Positions 1 through 8,246 of a stretch of DNA of 64,000 nt are shown piece by piece; the stretch's first letter is position 1, and each line of letters starts with the position of its first letter. The DNA comes from Bacillota bacterium. Lineage in GTDB: Bacteria > Bacillota > Clostridia > Lachnospirales > Lachnospiraceae. Below the pieces are notes generated by a model that was not told where the DNA came from, made no database searches, and saw nothing but the letters and a program-made list of their open reading frames with translations. The stretch spans positions 1 through 64,000 of the forward strand of contig JAEZKA010000060.1 in assembly GCA_023436225.1 (NCBI GenBank), read 5' to 3'. The translations under genes were made by a program, and so were the position numbers.

Positions 1-58
1 ATATGCAACAAACTTTCCCACAGTCATAAACATATCTACAATACTTTTCAAATAAAAG

Positions 59-80
59 AGCCTGAGACTAAATCCCAGGC
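59..80 (-). terminator. Candidate intrinsic terminator
   Basis: On the minus strand an imperfect hairpin (GCCTGGGA pairing with TCTCAGGC) is followed by TCTTTTATTTG. It lies beyond the broken protease gene, so it may be the original end of that transcription unit or may serve a gene outside the window. Confidence 0.45.
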
Positions 81-199
81 CAACAAACAAATTCAACTTA
101 AAATTAGTAACCCATTAATGGTTTTACTCCATATGGCAGCTAATAAACTACATATAGTTGTCCTCCATCGACCATATTTATATCTTTCTACAGAACAAA

Positions 200-235
200 A
201 ATAAACCGTCCAAACTTGGGCGGCTTATTTTTAAG
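200..235. terminator. Bidirectional intrinsic terminator
   Basis: AAATAAaCCGtCC and GGgCGGcTTATTT form a hairpin with A/T runs on both sides, so it can work in either direction. It starts about 27 bp beyond the premature stop of the protease remnant. This means no room is left for the missing C-terminal half of that protein. Confidence 0.7.
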
Positions 236-261
236 CGAGAATCTAACCTATTGTTTTTCAG

Positions 262-870
262 CTACCACACATGGGTTCCGTGCCCTGACAAATCAGTACT
301 TGGAACAATCTGCATTCTCTCTGGCATAGGAACCTGAAGTGCTTCATTAATCCGTTCTCTTGTGTACAGAGTACCGATATCGTAGCCTGCCGGCGGACTT
401 CCCGGTATCGTCTGATCCCATATTGCTTCAATTCTCGTGGTACCATCCTCATTACGAAAATCCGGGTGAGAATAATCAATTCCGGAATCGATGACTGCGA
501 CCAGCACTCCTTCTCCAAATAAATTAAAATTACCACTCTGCACCGGATTGATGCAGGAGGCTGTTCGCCCTTCGTTCACCTCATAGAACAGGCGCTTAGG
601 CTTTTCGATGTATTCAATCTCCTCATAATCGGATAACCTGCCAATCAGATATTCCGGTATGGTTATTACTGCATATTGATTCGCCATCTCTACCGCCGAT
701 ATCTGTAGCTCTTCTCTTACACGGGCAAGACTGCCGGTATACTTTACAATCAATTCCCAGAGGTCAGTATCCGGCGTAAAGCCCACATCAAGATTGCCCG
801 TCTTTTCTCTCACAGCCTCAGATACATCAAGGGCAAGATTTAACTCATTATCTATCTTTGCACTATCCAT
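262..870 (-). pseudogene. Truncated subtilisin-like (S8) serine protease
   Basis: The product resembles the N-terminal part of clostridial S8 proteases. It carries the catalytic Asp motif (VIDSGIDYSHPDF, around residue 130) and the start of the catalytic His motif (SGHGTHV). The reading frame then stops at HGTHV-W-stop, exactly where family members continue with AGIAAG. The catalytic Ser region, normally some 300 residues further on, is absent, and a terminator follows about 27 bp later. About 203 residues remain where clostridial homologues are usually over 500. I start it at the ATG at 870, which has a GAAGG 5 bp upstream, rather than at a GTG four codons earlier. A catalytically dead relic is the simplest reading. 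A functional short fragment is possible but has no support here. Confidence 0.8.
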
Positions 871-1044
871 AAAGACCTTCACTCATATGACATCTTCACT
901 ACATTATATGCATCTCTGAATTACATAATCATAAATGTTAATCTAGCGTATTACTAAATGTTAGTTATATGATACTTGCATTGCATGCAATACAATCATG
1001 TGATGTAAAAACCAATTTAACATGCTAATTATACAGATCTCCTA

Positions 1045-1452
1045 CTACTCTAAATAAGTCAAAGCACAGAATAACAGGATCACTCCTGTAATAATAAAAG
1101 TAAGATTATGGGCTATTCCCTTAACCTGAGAAAAGAAATTATTATAATAGGACGGATCCTCCCTTTCCTTCTCCTGCTCCCATCGACTAATCTCCATATC
1201 CCGATAGGCAATCTGCGTTGCATTTGGTTGATCCAAGGCATTTGCATTGATAATTGACCGGCTGGCTTTCGGCGAAAGCAGTGCTCCAGCCAAAATGATA
1301 ATAAAACCTTCATATACCATAACCGTTCTTAGTATAACACCCGTATAGCGTGAGATAAGAACTGCAATTAAAGAAGATATTACAAGGAAAATAATAACAC
1401 TAAGGGCCTGCATCAATATTTGTTTTGTGATGGTCTTAATTTTTTCTTTCAA
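1045..1452 (-). CDS. Small hypothetical membrane protein
   Basis: The product is about 135 residues with two adjacent hydrophobic segments near the N terminus (about residues 10-35 and 40-60) and a third at the extreme C terminus. Between them lies a polar, Glu/Arg-rich stretch. I recognise no family. The start is taken as TTG at 1452 because GGAGG lies 8 bp upstream; an earlier in-frame TTG would overlap that ribosome binding site. It probably has its own promoter, since it is separated from the upstream SulP gene by a terminator. Function unknown. Confidence 0.6.
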   Translation of the reverse strand: MKEKIKTITKQILMQALSVIIFLVISSLIAVLISRYTGVILRTVMVYEGFIIILAGALLSPKASRSIINANALDQPNATQIAYRDMEISRWEQEKEREDPSYYNNFFSQVKGIAHNLTFIITGVILLFCALTYLE

Positions 1453-1594
1453 ATAAGCTTCCTCCAATCAATTACTAATTTAAACATCCTTATCAGTTAC
1501 TACGCAAGATATAAATTAATTATATCTCTTTTCGGAATGGAATACATTAATATTTCCTTAATTTTACTACCCCAGGCATCTGTTGCCGATAAAA

Positions 1595-1626
1595 AACTCC
1601 GGGTCAAAGTTCCTTGACCCTGAGTT
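1595..1626 (-). terminator. Terminator of the SulP gene
   Basis: AACTC-GGGTCAA pairs with TTGACCC-GAGTT, and on the minus strand the hairpin is followed by TTTTTT. It lies 34 bp downstream of the SulP stop codon. Confidence 0.85.
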
Positions 1627-1659
1627 ACATATTTATGTTATAACATATTCCATCCACTA

Positions 1660-3339
1660 TTAGCTTGCCACACTTCGTACCCCTGTAGCTTGTAGCTGCT
1701 CTGCTCTTGCTAATGCCAAATCAATATTTTCACAAAAATTATCCAAACCAACGGATTGATCAAAGCCTGCCTTCTGCATCATTTTTAAAGGCTGTTCCTG
1801 AACATGGGATAGAATTAGGGTTATGTGCCTCTTCTGACAGGATTTGAAGACACGGTTCAGCACATGCAACGCATTCACATCCATGGCAGGAACACTTCTC
1901 ATTCGAAGAATTACCACCTTCACATGAGAATCCAGGGAGATGTCCATAAATTTATCAGCAGCACCGAAGAACATCGGTCCATTAATCTCATAGACCAGTG
2001 TATCCTTTGGAACCTTCCTTTTACGGATGTTCTCTGGATCATTCAAATCATCTTCTGTCGGATCATCCTCCAGATAAGTCCAGCTTTGCACATCTGCCAC
2101 ATCGGCCATTCTTTTAACGAAGAGGATCGCTGCCATCAGGATACCAACCTCAATTGCTACTACCAGATCAAAGATTACGGTAAGCGCGAAGGTAGATACC
2201 AGTACCAGAATATCACTCTTTGGAGATTTCTTCACCAGCTCCACGAATTCTCTCCATTCACTCATGTTATAAGCAACCATGAAAAGAATAGCTGCGATGG
2301 TGGGCATGGGGATTAAAGCCGCATAGGGCATTAATACAACAAGAATCAGAAACAGGGTTACCGCATGAACCATTCCTGCAATCGGGGTACGACCTCCGTT
2401 CTTAACGTTAGCCGCTGTTCTTGCGATCGCTCCGGTTGCCGGAATTCCGCCAAACAAGCTGGAGAAGATATTGCCAGCTCCCTGTGCGACTAGTTCCATA
2501 TTCGAGCGATGCTTACTGCCAATCATACCATCTGCTACAACGCAGGATAACAGAGATTCAACTCCTGCCAGTACTGCGATCGTAATTGCATCTGGGAACA
2601 TCGAGCTAATCATTGATATACTAATATTCGGCATTTGGAAGGTCGGGGGTTTTGAGGATATCTCATATAGACTTCCGATGGTATTAACATCAACTCCAAA
2701 GAGCTTCACAACAGCAGCCGCAATTATGACAGCAACTAAAGAAGCCGGAATTTTGTTATTAATTTTTGGCCATAGAATTAGAATAGCTAAGGATAATGCA
2801 CCAATCAGGACTGCCTGAAGGTTGATTGTGGTAATTGCTTCCAAACATGCAATTAATTTTTCCATCGTTTCTACAGGCTTTGAATGTAAGGTTAAGCCCA
2901 AAAAGTCTTTGATTTGTCCGATGAAGATTGTAACAGCAATACCCAAGGTGAAGCCCGTTGTAATCGTGTAGGGAATGAACTTTAGCAATCTACCGAATCT
3001 CAATAATCCCATTATAATCAGTATGATACCTGCCATAATAGTTGCTACAGCAAGACCCTCCATACCTTTTTTAGCTACAATACCTGCTACGATAGTGGCA
3101 AAGGCTGCTGTCGGTCCTGAAATCTGTACACGGCTTCCTCCTAAGAAGGAGATAACAAAACCAGCTACAATAGCAGTATATAAGCCCCTCTCAGGTGTGA
3201 CTCCGGATGCCAGTGCCAGTGCAATCGATAGCGGTAATGCAATAATTGCTACAATAATTCCGGCTATCACATCCTTCACAAACTGCTCTTTCGTATACGT
3301 TTTCATAACCGATAACAATTTTGGCTTTAGCTTATCCAT
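1660..3339 (-). CDS. SulP family anion transporter with STAS domain
   Basis: This is an integral membrane transporter of the SulP (SLC26-like) family, which moves sulfate, bicarbonate or other anions. The first ~410 residues are a long series of hydrophobic helices with the early SulP signature region (ISGPTAAFATIV near residue 75). The last ~120 residues form a cytoplasmic STAS domain (VVILRMRSVPAMDVNALHVL). Length, about 559 residues, fits full-length bacterial members. The start at 3339 is preceded by GGAGG at 8 bp; a TTG five codons earlier is inside that site and is rejected. The gene stands alone between a terminator and the divergent ftsH-like gene. The substrate cannot be read from the sequence. 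Confidence 0.9.
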   Translation of the reverse strand: MDKLKPKLLSVMKTYTKEQFVKDVIAGIIVAIIALPLSIALALASGVTPERGLYTAIVAGFVISFLGGSRVQISGPTAAFATIVAGIVAKKGMEGLAVATIMAGIILIIMGLLRFGRLLKFIPYTITTGFTLGIAVTIFIGQIKDFLGLTLHSKPVETMEKLIACLEAITTINLQAVLIGALSLAILILWPKINNKIPASLVAVIIAAAVVKLFGVDVNTIGSLYEISSKPPTFQMPNISISMISSMFPDAITIAVLAGVESLLSCVVADGMIGSKHRSNMELVAQGAGNIFSSLFGGIPATGAIARTAANVKNGGRTPIAGMVHAVTLFLILVVLMPYAALIPMPTIAAILFMVAYNMSEWREFVELVKKSPKSDILVLVSTFALTVIFDLVVAIEVGILMAAILFVKRMADVADVQSWTYLEDDPTEDDLNDPENIRKRKVPKDTLVYEINGPMFFGAADKFMDISLDSHVKVVILRMRSVPAMDVNALHVLNRVFKSCQKRHITLILSHVQEQPLKMMQKAGFDQSVGLDNFCENIDLALARAEQLQATGVRSVAS

Positions 3340-3606
3340 TATTTGTGCCTCCAATATTATGCTCTCATTGGCATATTTAATAATTATTTATCATTTTTTC
3401 TAGAAAATGATCGTCCAATAGTCAATATTATTCCTGTTGGTCTATTTTTTCAAGTATTTATTAAAAATTTATAAAATTTATATAGCCGCACCATGTAATC
3501 TTCCCTCACAACCACCCTATTGTACCTATATTCAACGTAGGGGTCTCCTGACAGGCATCATGAGGAAGCCTTTCCATTTTTTAATTCTAGATATTTCAAC
3601 GATTTA

Positions 3607-3615
3607 TGCTAAAAT
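3607..3615 (+). promoter_or_regulatory. Candidate extended -10 promoter of ftsH-like gene
   Basis: TGCTAAAAT is an extended -10 element (TGn plus TAAAAT) about 43 bp before the start codon. No good -35 is visible, as expected for extended -10 promoters. Confidence 0.4.
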
Positions 3616-3657
3616 AAGAGATAGCGATTGTAAACTTTTTACTTTGGGAGGTCCTCT

Positions 3658-5388
3658 ATGAAGAGAACATATATATTAATATTATCAGGTATTATTCTCA
3701 TATGCGCCCTTGTTCTTGCTCTTCTTTCAGGCAACAACGAGGCAGTCGAAATGTCCTATCCCGACTTTCTACAGTACATGGAAGAAGGACGGATAGAGGA
3801 GGTTACCTTCAGCCAGGATGGGAATTCCTTTAAGACCAAGCTATCCTCCGAGCCGGATCAATTATATACTGTACCAAATCCTAAGGCAGAGGATTTTACA
3901 GAGCTTCTTCTTATGAATAAGGTAACCGTCAATTATGGTAAAGAAAATCCCATGATCACCTTATTAAAGGTGCTTCTGATTGGATCAGTAATCGGAGGTG
4001 TTATGTGGTATATCCGCAGCGGTGACAGTTCGAACAAACTGATCAAGAATTCTAATAAAAATAACACCCAAAAGAAAGAAACCGGTGCTTGTGTTACTCT
4101 CTCTTCGGTTGCTGGTAACACTGAAGCCAAATCTATGGTTGAGGATATTATCGAATTCATAAAGGATCCTGATAAGTACGCCACCGTAGGAGCCCGTATG
4201 CCTAAGGGACTGTTGCTGTACGGTCCTCCGGGAACCGGTAAGACTCTAATGGCGAAGGCAATTGCCGGAGAGGCCAATGTACCATTTTATGCTATGAGCG
4301 GATCTGATTTCGTACAAATGTATGTCGGAGTAGGTGCAAGCCGAATTCGAAGCCTGTTTAATAAAGCGAAGAAAAGCGAGAAGGCAGTTATCTTTATTGA
4401 CGAAATCGACGCCATTGGTAAAAAAAGAGCCAGAAACGTATCTGCCAGCAATGATGAGAGAGACCAGACTCTGAATGCACTATTAACAGAAATGTCCGGA
4501 TTTCATGATAATCAGGGTATTATCGTAATCGGAGCTACGAATCGATTGGATACACTGGATGAAGCCTTACTCCGACCCGGTCGATTTGACCGTCACATTG
4601 AGATTGGGCTTCCGGATGTCAATGCAAGGCAGCAAATCCTCGCCTTACATGCAAAGAAAAAACCCCTCGCTGATGACGTCAATCTCGAGAGGATTGCTAA
4701 ATCTACTGTATGCTTTAGCGGGGCAATGCTTGAGAATCTGTTAAATGAAGCCGCCATTAATGCAGCGAATGACAAAGACAGCGTAATCCGATGGGATCAC
4801 ATCGACAAAGCCTTCTATACTGTCATAGCCGGTGCTCCGAAACAGGATCGAAGCTATATCTCCGATTTGGACCGTAAAATCACTGCTTATCATGAAGCGG
4901 GTCATGCTCTGGTAACCAAGCTGCTTCTGCCGGAGCATTATATATCAAAGGTAACCATCATCCCAAGTGTACGAGGCGCCGGAGGCTTTAATCTAAGCAT
5001 CCCAAAGGATAACATGTTCCAGAATAAGCGCCAACTGAAAGCTAATATTCAGGTTCTTCTTGCCGGAAGAATCGCAGAAGAACTCATCTTTGGATCGGAT
5101 GAGATTACAACAGGGGCAAGTAACGACATTCAGAAGGCTTCCCAAATGATTTTGGATTATATCAACAAATTCGGTATGGATGAAGAGATGGGATTATTCA
5201 GTCTTGATATCTTTGGTGATCCACAGAATGAGAAGCTTGTTTCCAAATGCAGAGAGCATATGAACATCTTATACGATGAGACAAGAACATTGATACAGAA
5301 TAATATTGCGCATCTGGAAAGCCTAGCCTCAGAATTACTTGAGAAGGAATCCTTAGGGCACGAGGATATCGAAAGAATTTGTGCATAA
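3658..5388 (+). CDS. ftsH: FtsH-type AAA+ membrane zinc protease
   Basis: This is an ATP-dependent, membrane-anchored metalloprotease that degrades misfolded or regulatory proteins. The order is two N-terminal membrane segments (residues 5-24 and ~98-117) flanking a short extracytoplasmic domain, then the AAA module with Walker A GPPGTGKT (189-196) and Walker B VIFIDEIDA (244-252), then the peptidase with HEAGH (412-416) and a likely third zinc ligand in GASND (490). At 576 residues it lacks the long C-terminal tail of housekeeping FtsH (usually 600-650), so it may be a second, specialised copy. A GGGAGG site precedes the ATG. It is convergent with the LtaS-like gene. Confidence 0.93.
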   Translation: MKRTYILILSGIILICALVLALLSGNNEAVEMSYPDFLQYMEEGRIEEVTFSQDGNSFKTKLSSEPDQLYTVPNPKAEDFTELLLMNKVTVNYGKENPMITLLKVLLIGSVIGGVMWYIRSGDSSNKLIKNSNKNNTQKKETGACVTLSSVAGNTEAKSMVEDIIEFIKDPDKYATVGARMPKGLLLYGPPGTGKTLMAKAIAGEANVPFYAMSGSDFVQMYVGVGASRIRSLFNKAKKSEKAVIFIDEIDAIGKKRARNVSASNDERDQTLNALLTEMSGFHDNQGIIVIGATNRLDTLDEALLRPGRFDRHIEIGLPDVNARQQILALHAKKKPLADDVNLERIAKSTVCFSGAMLENLLNEAAINAANDKDSVIRWDHIDKAFYTVIAGAPKQDRSYISDLDRKITAYHEAGHALVTKLLLPEHYISKVTIIPSVRGAGGFNLSIPKDNMFQNKRQLKANIQVLLAGRIAEELIFGSDEITTGASNDIQKASQMILDYINKFGMDEEMGLFSLDIFGDPQNEKLVSKCREHMNILYDETRTLIQNNIAHLESLASELLEKESLGHEDIERICA

Positions 5389-5407
5389 TGAATATATCGT
5401 CTGAACC

Positions 5408-5448
5408 GGACCTTACAGCACCGATTACAAAAGGTGATGTTAAGGTCC
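5408..5448. terminator. Hairpin between convergent genes
   Basis: GGACCTTA pairs with TAAGGTCC, with an inner CACC/GGTG helix. It sits between the ends of the ftsH-like and LtaS-like genes. There is no T run, so its role as a terminator is uncertain. Confidence 0.4.
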
Positions 5449-5504
5449 CTTCGATTCAAACGGCCGATATTCTGCAGCATAGTATTGCCAACTGGAGGTT
5501 TTCC

Positions 5505-7505
5505 TTATGGTTTGAGTTGATAATACTCCCATAGCTTGTTCCTAGTATCGAGTGCATTGTTATAACCCACAGCTTGATATTCCTTCAATCGTTTTGAATA
5601 TGATGTTATTTCTGATAAAGGGTAACAATCCCCTTCCCTGGTAATATAAAAGTGTGCATTGATTACCGGCAGCTCCTTCTGTAATTGCAGTAAATATTCG
5701 TTATAGGCTGTACCAGGAAGCCCTGCCGTCTTAAGCAGATAGGAGGACAGATAATTGGCACTGATATGATCCATATCCTCCTCATTAATATCATAGTTCG
5801 CCCACAGGATAAAGGGCACGCTGTATCGAGCCTGATCCCTTTGTGTTAAACTCAAAAAAGACTTGTCTTCCATCAGATTGTGTAGCTCAGAATATATTAC
5901 CGGCTGGTGATCTCCGAACATGAGGATAATCGTCGGTTCCTCTTCTTTTGAGAAGTAATCTACCAGAGTCTGAAAGGCTTTATCTGTCTCTCTTAGAAGG
6001 CTTAGGTATTGTTCCACCTGAGCATAGCCCGGTAACTGGGTAAGTCGTACCGTATTCTCTTCATCAAACAGACTCTCCTCGGAATAGCCTCCATGATTCT
6101 GCATTGTAACATTGAAGACGAACAAAGGCTGATCGCCTTTTTTTTCGTACTGTTCTATGATCTTCTTGAAGCTTTCACGGTCGCTGATATAGGAGCGAAT
6201 CATTTGAGGGTTCTGAAAATCCTCCTTCGATAAGAATTCATCAAAGCCCAATAACGGATATACCATATCCCGCTTATATCCGGTGGATTCATACGGATGA
6301 ATAGCTATGTTATAATACCCCTGCATCTTTAAGGTAGCCGCTAACGAATCCGTCGAACTCGTGATAAACTGCTGGTAAGGCACACAATTGATCGGCATTA
6401 CTGCCATGCTATTGCCCGTCAGAAACTCGTACTCCGTATCACTCGTAGCTCCTCCAAACACAGATGTATACATAGTTCCCTTAATGGTGTTACCCTCCAG
6501 AGAATCTATATTCGGTAAAAAGCTTATATTCGTTTGATAATCACCGAACATCCTCGGATCGGAGAAAGCCTCATTCATAATCACGATGACATTTGGTTTA
6601 ACAGCCTCGCTTTTGGATAAAACAGAATTTGCCTCTGCTTCTGACAGAAGCTCCCGCACAACATCCGTTGTATATCCCTCCGGCTCCTCTACCTCCATCG
6701 CTTCAACGTTGGCAACAAAACCAAAAGCGGTACCATAGGTACAGTAGGTATATTTGGGTGCAAAGAAATCTATGACTCTAATTTGGCTCTTAATCATATC
6801 CGTATGAAAGAACAGAAGGAATATGACCGTAGCGAATATTGAATATAAAGTGACACCTACTATTCGACCTTTAATTGAGCTTCTTACAGGATCTTCATCA
6901 AACTTACTCCCGATTATCATTATGGAATACATCATAATGGTTGCTACGATAAAGCCTGTGGTGAAACTCACCTGATAATTCGAAGCAACACTCATAGCCG
7001 TCTGCCAAGCCAATAAATCACTGGGAATAATCGGATTGCCACGAAACAGATACACCAGATAATTCAGTACTCCTGCAAGATAGATCAAGAGATTTGCTAT
7101 TAGGATTGCAGGTTTGGCTCTGCCTATTATTGCATAAATCAAAAAAGTAATCACACAATACCAAGCTATATTATAAATCCCATAACTTTGAAACATCTCT
7201 GGATTATAATTACCAACCATAATTTCAATCATCAGAAAAGAAAGAACGGGCTGGAGCATTAATAATACAGCGTGAAACCACTTCCCGTGATGACGAAGCT
7301 TCTTTCTTACCTTTGGCAGCTCTAGCATATATAGAAACGTAAGAACCAGCCATATCAGACTAAATACCATCACATGAGCGGCTGCTTCCTCTGTCTGTCT
7401 CTGTTTTATATATGTAATAATAATAAATGCAAAATAGAACAGCAGTGGATATACTAATATCCCCTTACGGTTATTCCAATTTATCGTAACATTTTTCGTC
7501 TTCAC
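5505..7505 (-). CDS. LTA synthase family sulfatase (LtaS-like)
   Basis: The product resembles lipoteichoic acid synthases, which transfer glycerol phosphate from phosphatidylglycerol to a growing surface polymer outside the membrane. It has five or more N-terminal membrane helices (to about residue 235), then an extracellular sulfatase-fold domain. Visible metal and catalytic residues are E312 in IMNEAFSDP, the likely nucleophile T354 in FGGATSDTE, and a late MFGDHQP motif. Length (666 residues) matches the family. The start is GTG at 7505 with AGGGG 7 bp upstream. It is monocistronic. A related phosphoglycerol transferase making another polymer is possible. Confidence 0.88.
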   Translation of the reverse strand: MKTKNVTINWNNRKGILVYPLLFYFAFIIITYIKQRQTEEAAAHVMVFSLIWLVLTFLYMLELPKVRKKLRHHGKWFHAVLLMLQPVLSFLMIEIMVGNYNPEMFQSYGIYNIAWYCVITFLIYAIIGRAKPAILIANLLIYLAGVLNYLVYLFRGNPIIPSDLLAWQTAMSVASNYQVSFTTGFIVATIMMYSIMIIGSKFDEDPVRSSIKGRIVGVTLYSIFATVIFLLFFHTDMIKSQIRVIDFFAPKYTYCTYGTAFGFVANVEAMEVEEPEGYTTDVVRELLSEAEANSVLSKSEAVKPNVIVIMNEAFSDPRMFGDYQTNISFLPNIDSLEGNTIKGTMYTSVFGGATSDTEYEFLTGNSMAVMPINCVPYQQFITSSTDSLAATLKMQGYYNIAIHPYESTGYKRDMVYPLLGFDEFLSKEDFQNPQMIRSYISDRESFKKIIEQYEKKGDQPLFVFNVTMQNHGGYSEESLFDEENTVRLTQLPGYAQVEQYLSLLRETDKAFQTLVDYFSKEEEPTIILMFGDHQPVIYSELHNLMEDKSFLSLTQRDQARYSVPFILWANYDINEEDMDHISANYLSSYLLKTAGLPGTAYNEYLLQLQKELPVINAHFYITREGDCYPLSEITSYSKRLKEYQAVGYNNALDTRNKLWEYYQLKP

Positions 7506-7695
7506 AGAATATCCCCTTTGTACCTTCCCAGCTACATAATTATCGTGGCACTTTCATATCACAACTTTCAATATATATAATGTTAACTCGAATGTCAACC
7601 TTACAATTTATGGTTTCTGTTCATTTTTTACAGCGAACGAGATAGGCAAATGAAAGATAGATCAGTCAGACATCATACGAGTGCCATTGGTCACA

Positions 7696-7735
7696 AAAAG
7701 CAGGAAAATCCTGCTATGCAAGTTTTTCCTGCTTT
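7696..7735 (-). terminator. Terminator of the GH2-GH94-cupin operon
   Basis: AAAGCAGGAAAA pairs with TTTTTCCTGCTTT around a 14-nt loop, with a T run on the minus strand. It is about 60 bp past the cupin stop codon and marks the end of the leftward carbohydrate operon. Confidence 0.85.
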
Positions 7736-7797
7736 CGTCTGCATGCTGAGCACGCTGTATTTAACTGATTATTTTCAGATTAGCCCTTCTGGCGAAC

Positions 7798-8214
7798 TTA
7801 ATCTCTATCGTTGTATAAACTTATGATTTGTTCCAGTTGCTCAGGGGTTAATATCTCCTTCGGTGAATTGTTGTCTGAAGTATCCTGGTTCTCAATTATC
7901 AGAACTGTTGCTGCATGGTCCAAGGTATGGGTATGCCATACCCCCTGCTTTACATTATATAACTGTAAGGGCATCATCTTGATGGCATCAATGTCATGGA
8001 TAAAATCCCCTTTCCCTCCGGTAAATAGAGTGCAATTGCCTTCTAACAGAACAAATACCTCATCTGTTTCATTATGCTTTTGCATTGTGGTAAGATTCTG
8101 TACCTCTAATTCCTCACAATACCTTAGTATTGCTACTCGCCAGGTCATAAAATCAATCATTGGCAGATAGCCCTCTCCCTGATAGGAGGTTACATCAATA
8201 TATTCCTTTTTCAT
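7798..8214 (-). CDS. Cupin-domain protein
   Basis: This small protein (138 residues) has a single cupin barrel. The first motif contains KHNETDEVF (about residues 46-54) with a His and Glu positioned for metal binding, and the second contains WHTHTL (about 93-98). Cupins of this size bind metals and sugars or act as isomerases, but the substrate is not visible. It lies 32 bp after the GH94 gene with only a weak ribosome binding site, suggesting it is co-transcribed with GH2 and GH94 and may handle the same sugar. Function is inferred from context only. Confidence 0.75.
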   Translation of the reverse strand: MKKEYIDVTSYQGEGYLPMIDFMTWRVAILRYCEELEVQNLTTMQKHNETDEVFVLLEGNCTLFTGGKGDFIHDIDAIKMMPLQLYNVKQGVWHTHTLDHAATVLIIENQDTSDNNSPKEILTPEQLEQIISLYNDRD

Positions 8215-8246
8215 AAGCCTATTCTACATGCCCCTTTCGATCATTT

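Noticed and set aside
1420..1617. 65-residue plus-strand frame between the small membrane protein and SulP
   Set aside because: It overlaps the SulP terminator and the start of the opposite gene, with no ribosome binding site.
1825..2316. 163-residue frame on the plus strand
   Set aside because: It lies entirely antisense to the SulP gene, has a His-rich random-looking composition and no ribosome binding site.
5408..5448. Riboswitch between the ftsH-like and LtaS-like genes
   Set aside because: It lies between two convergent gene ends, so it cannot be a leader. A 3' end hairpin is the simpler explanation.
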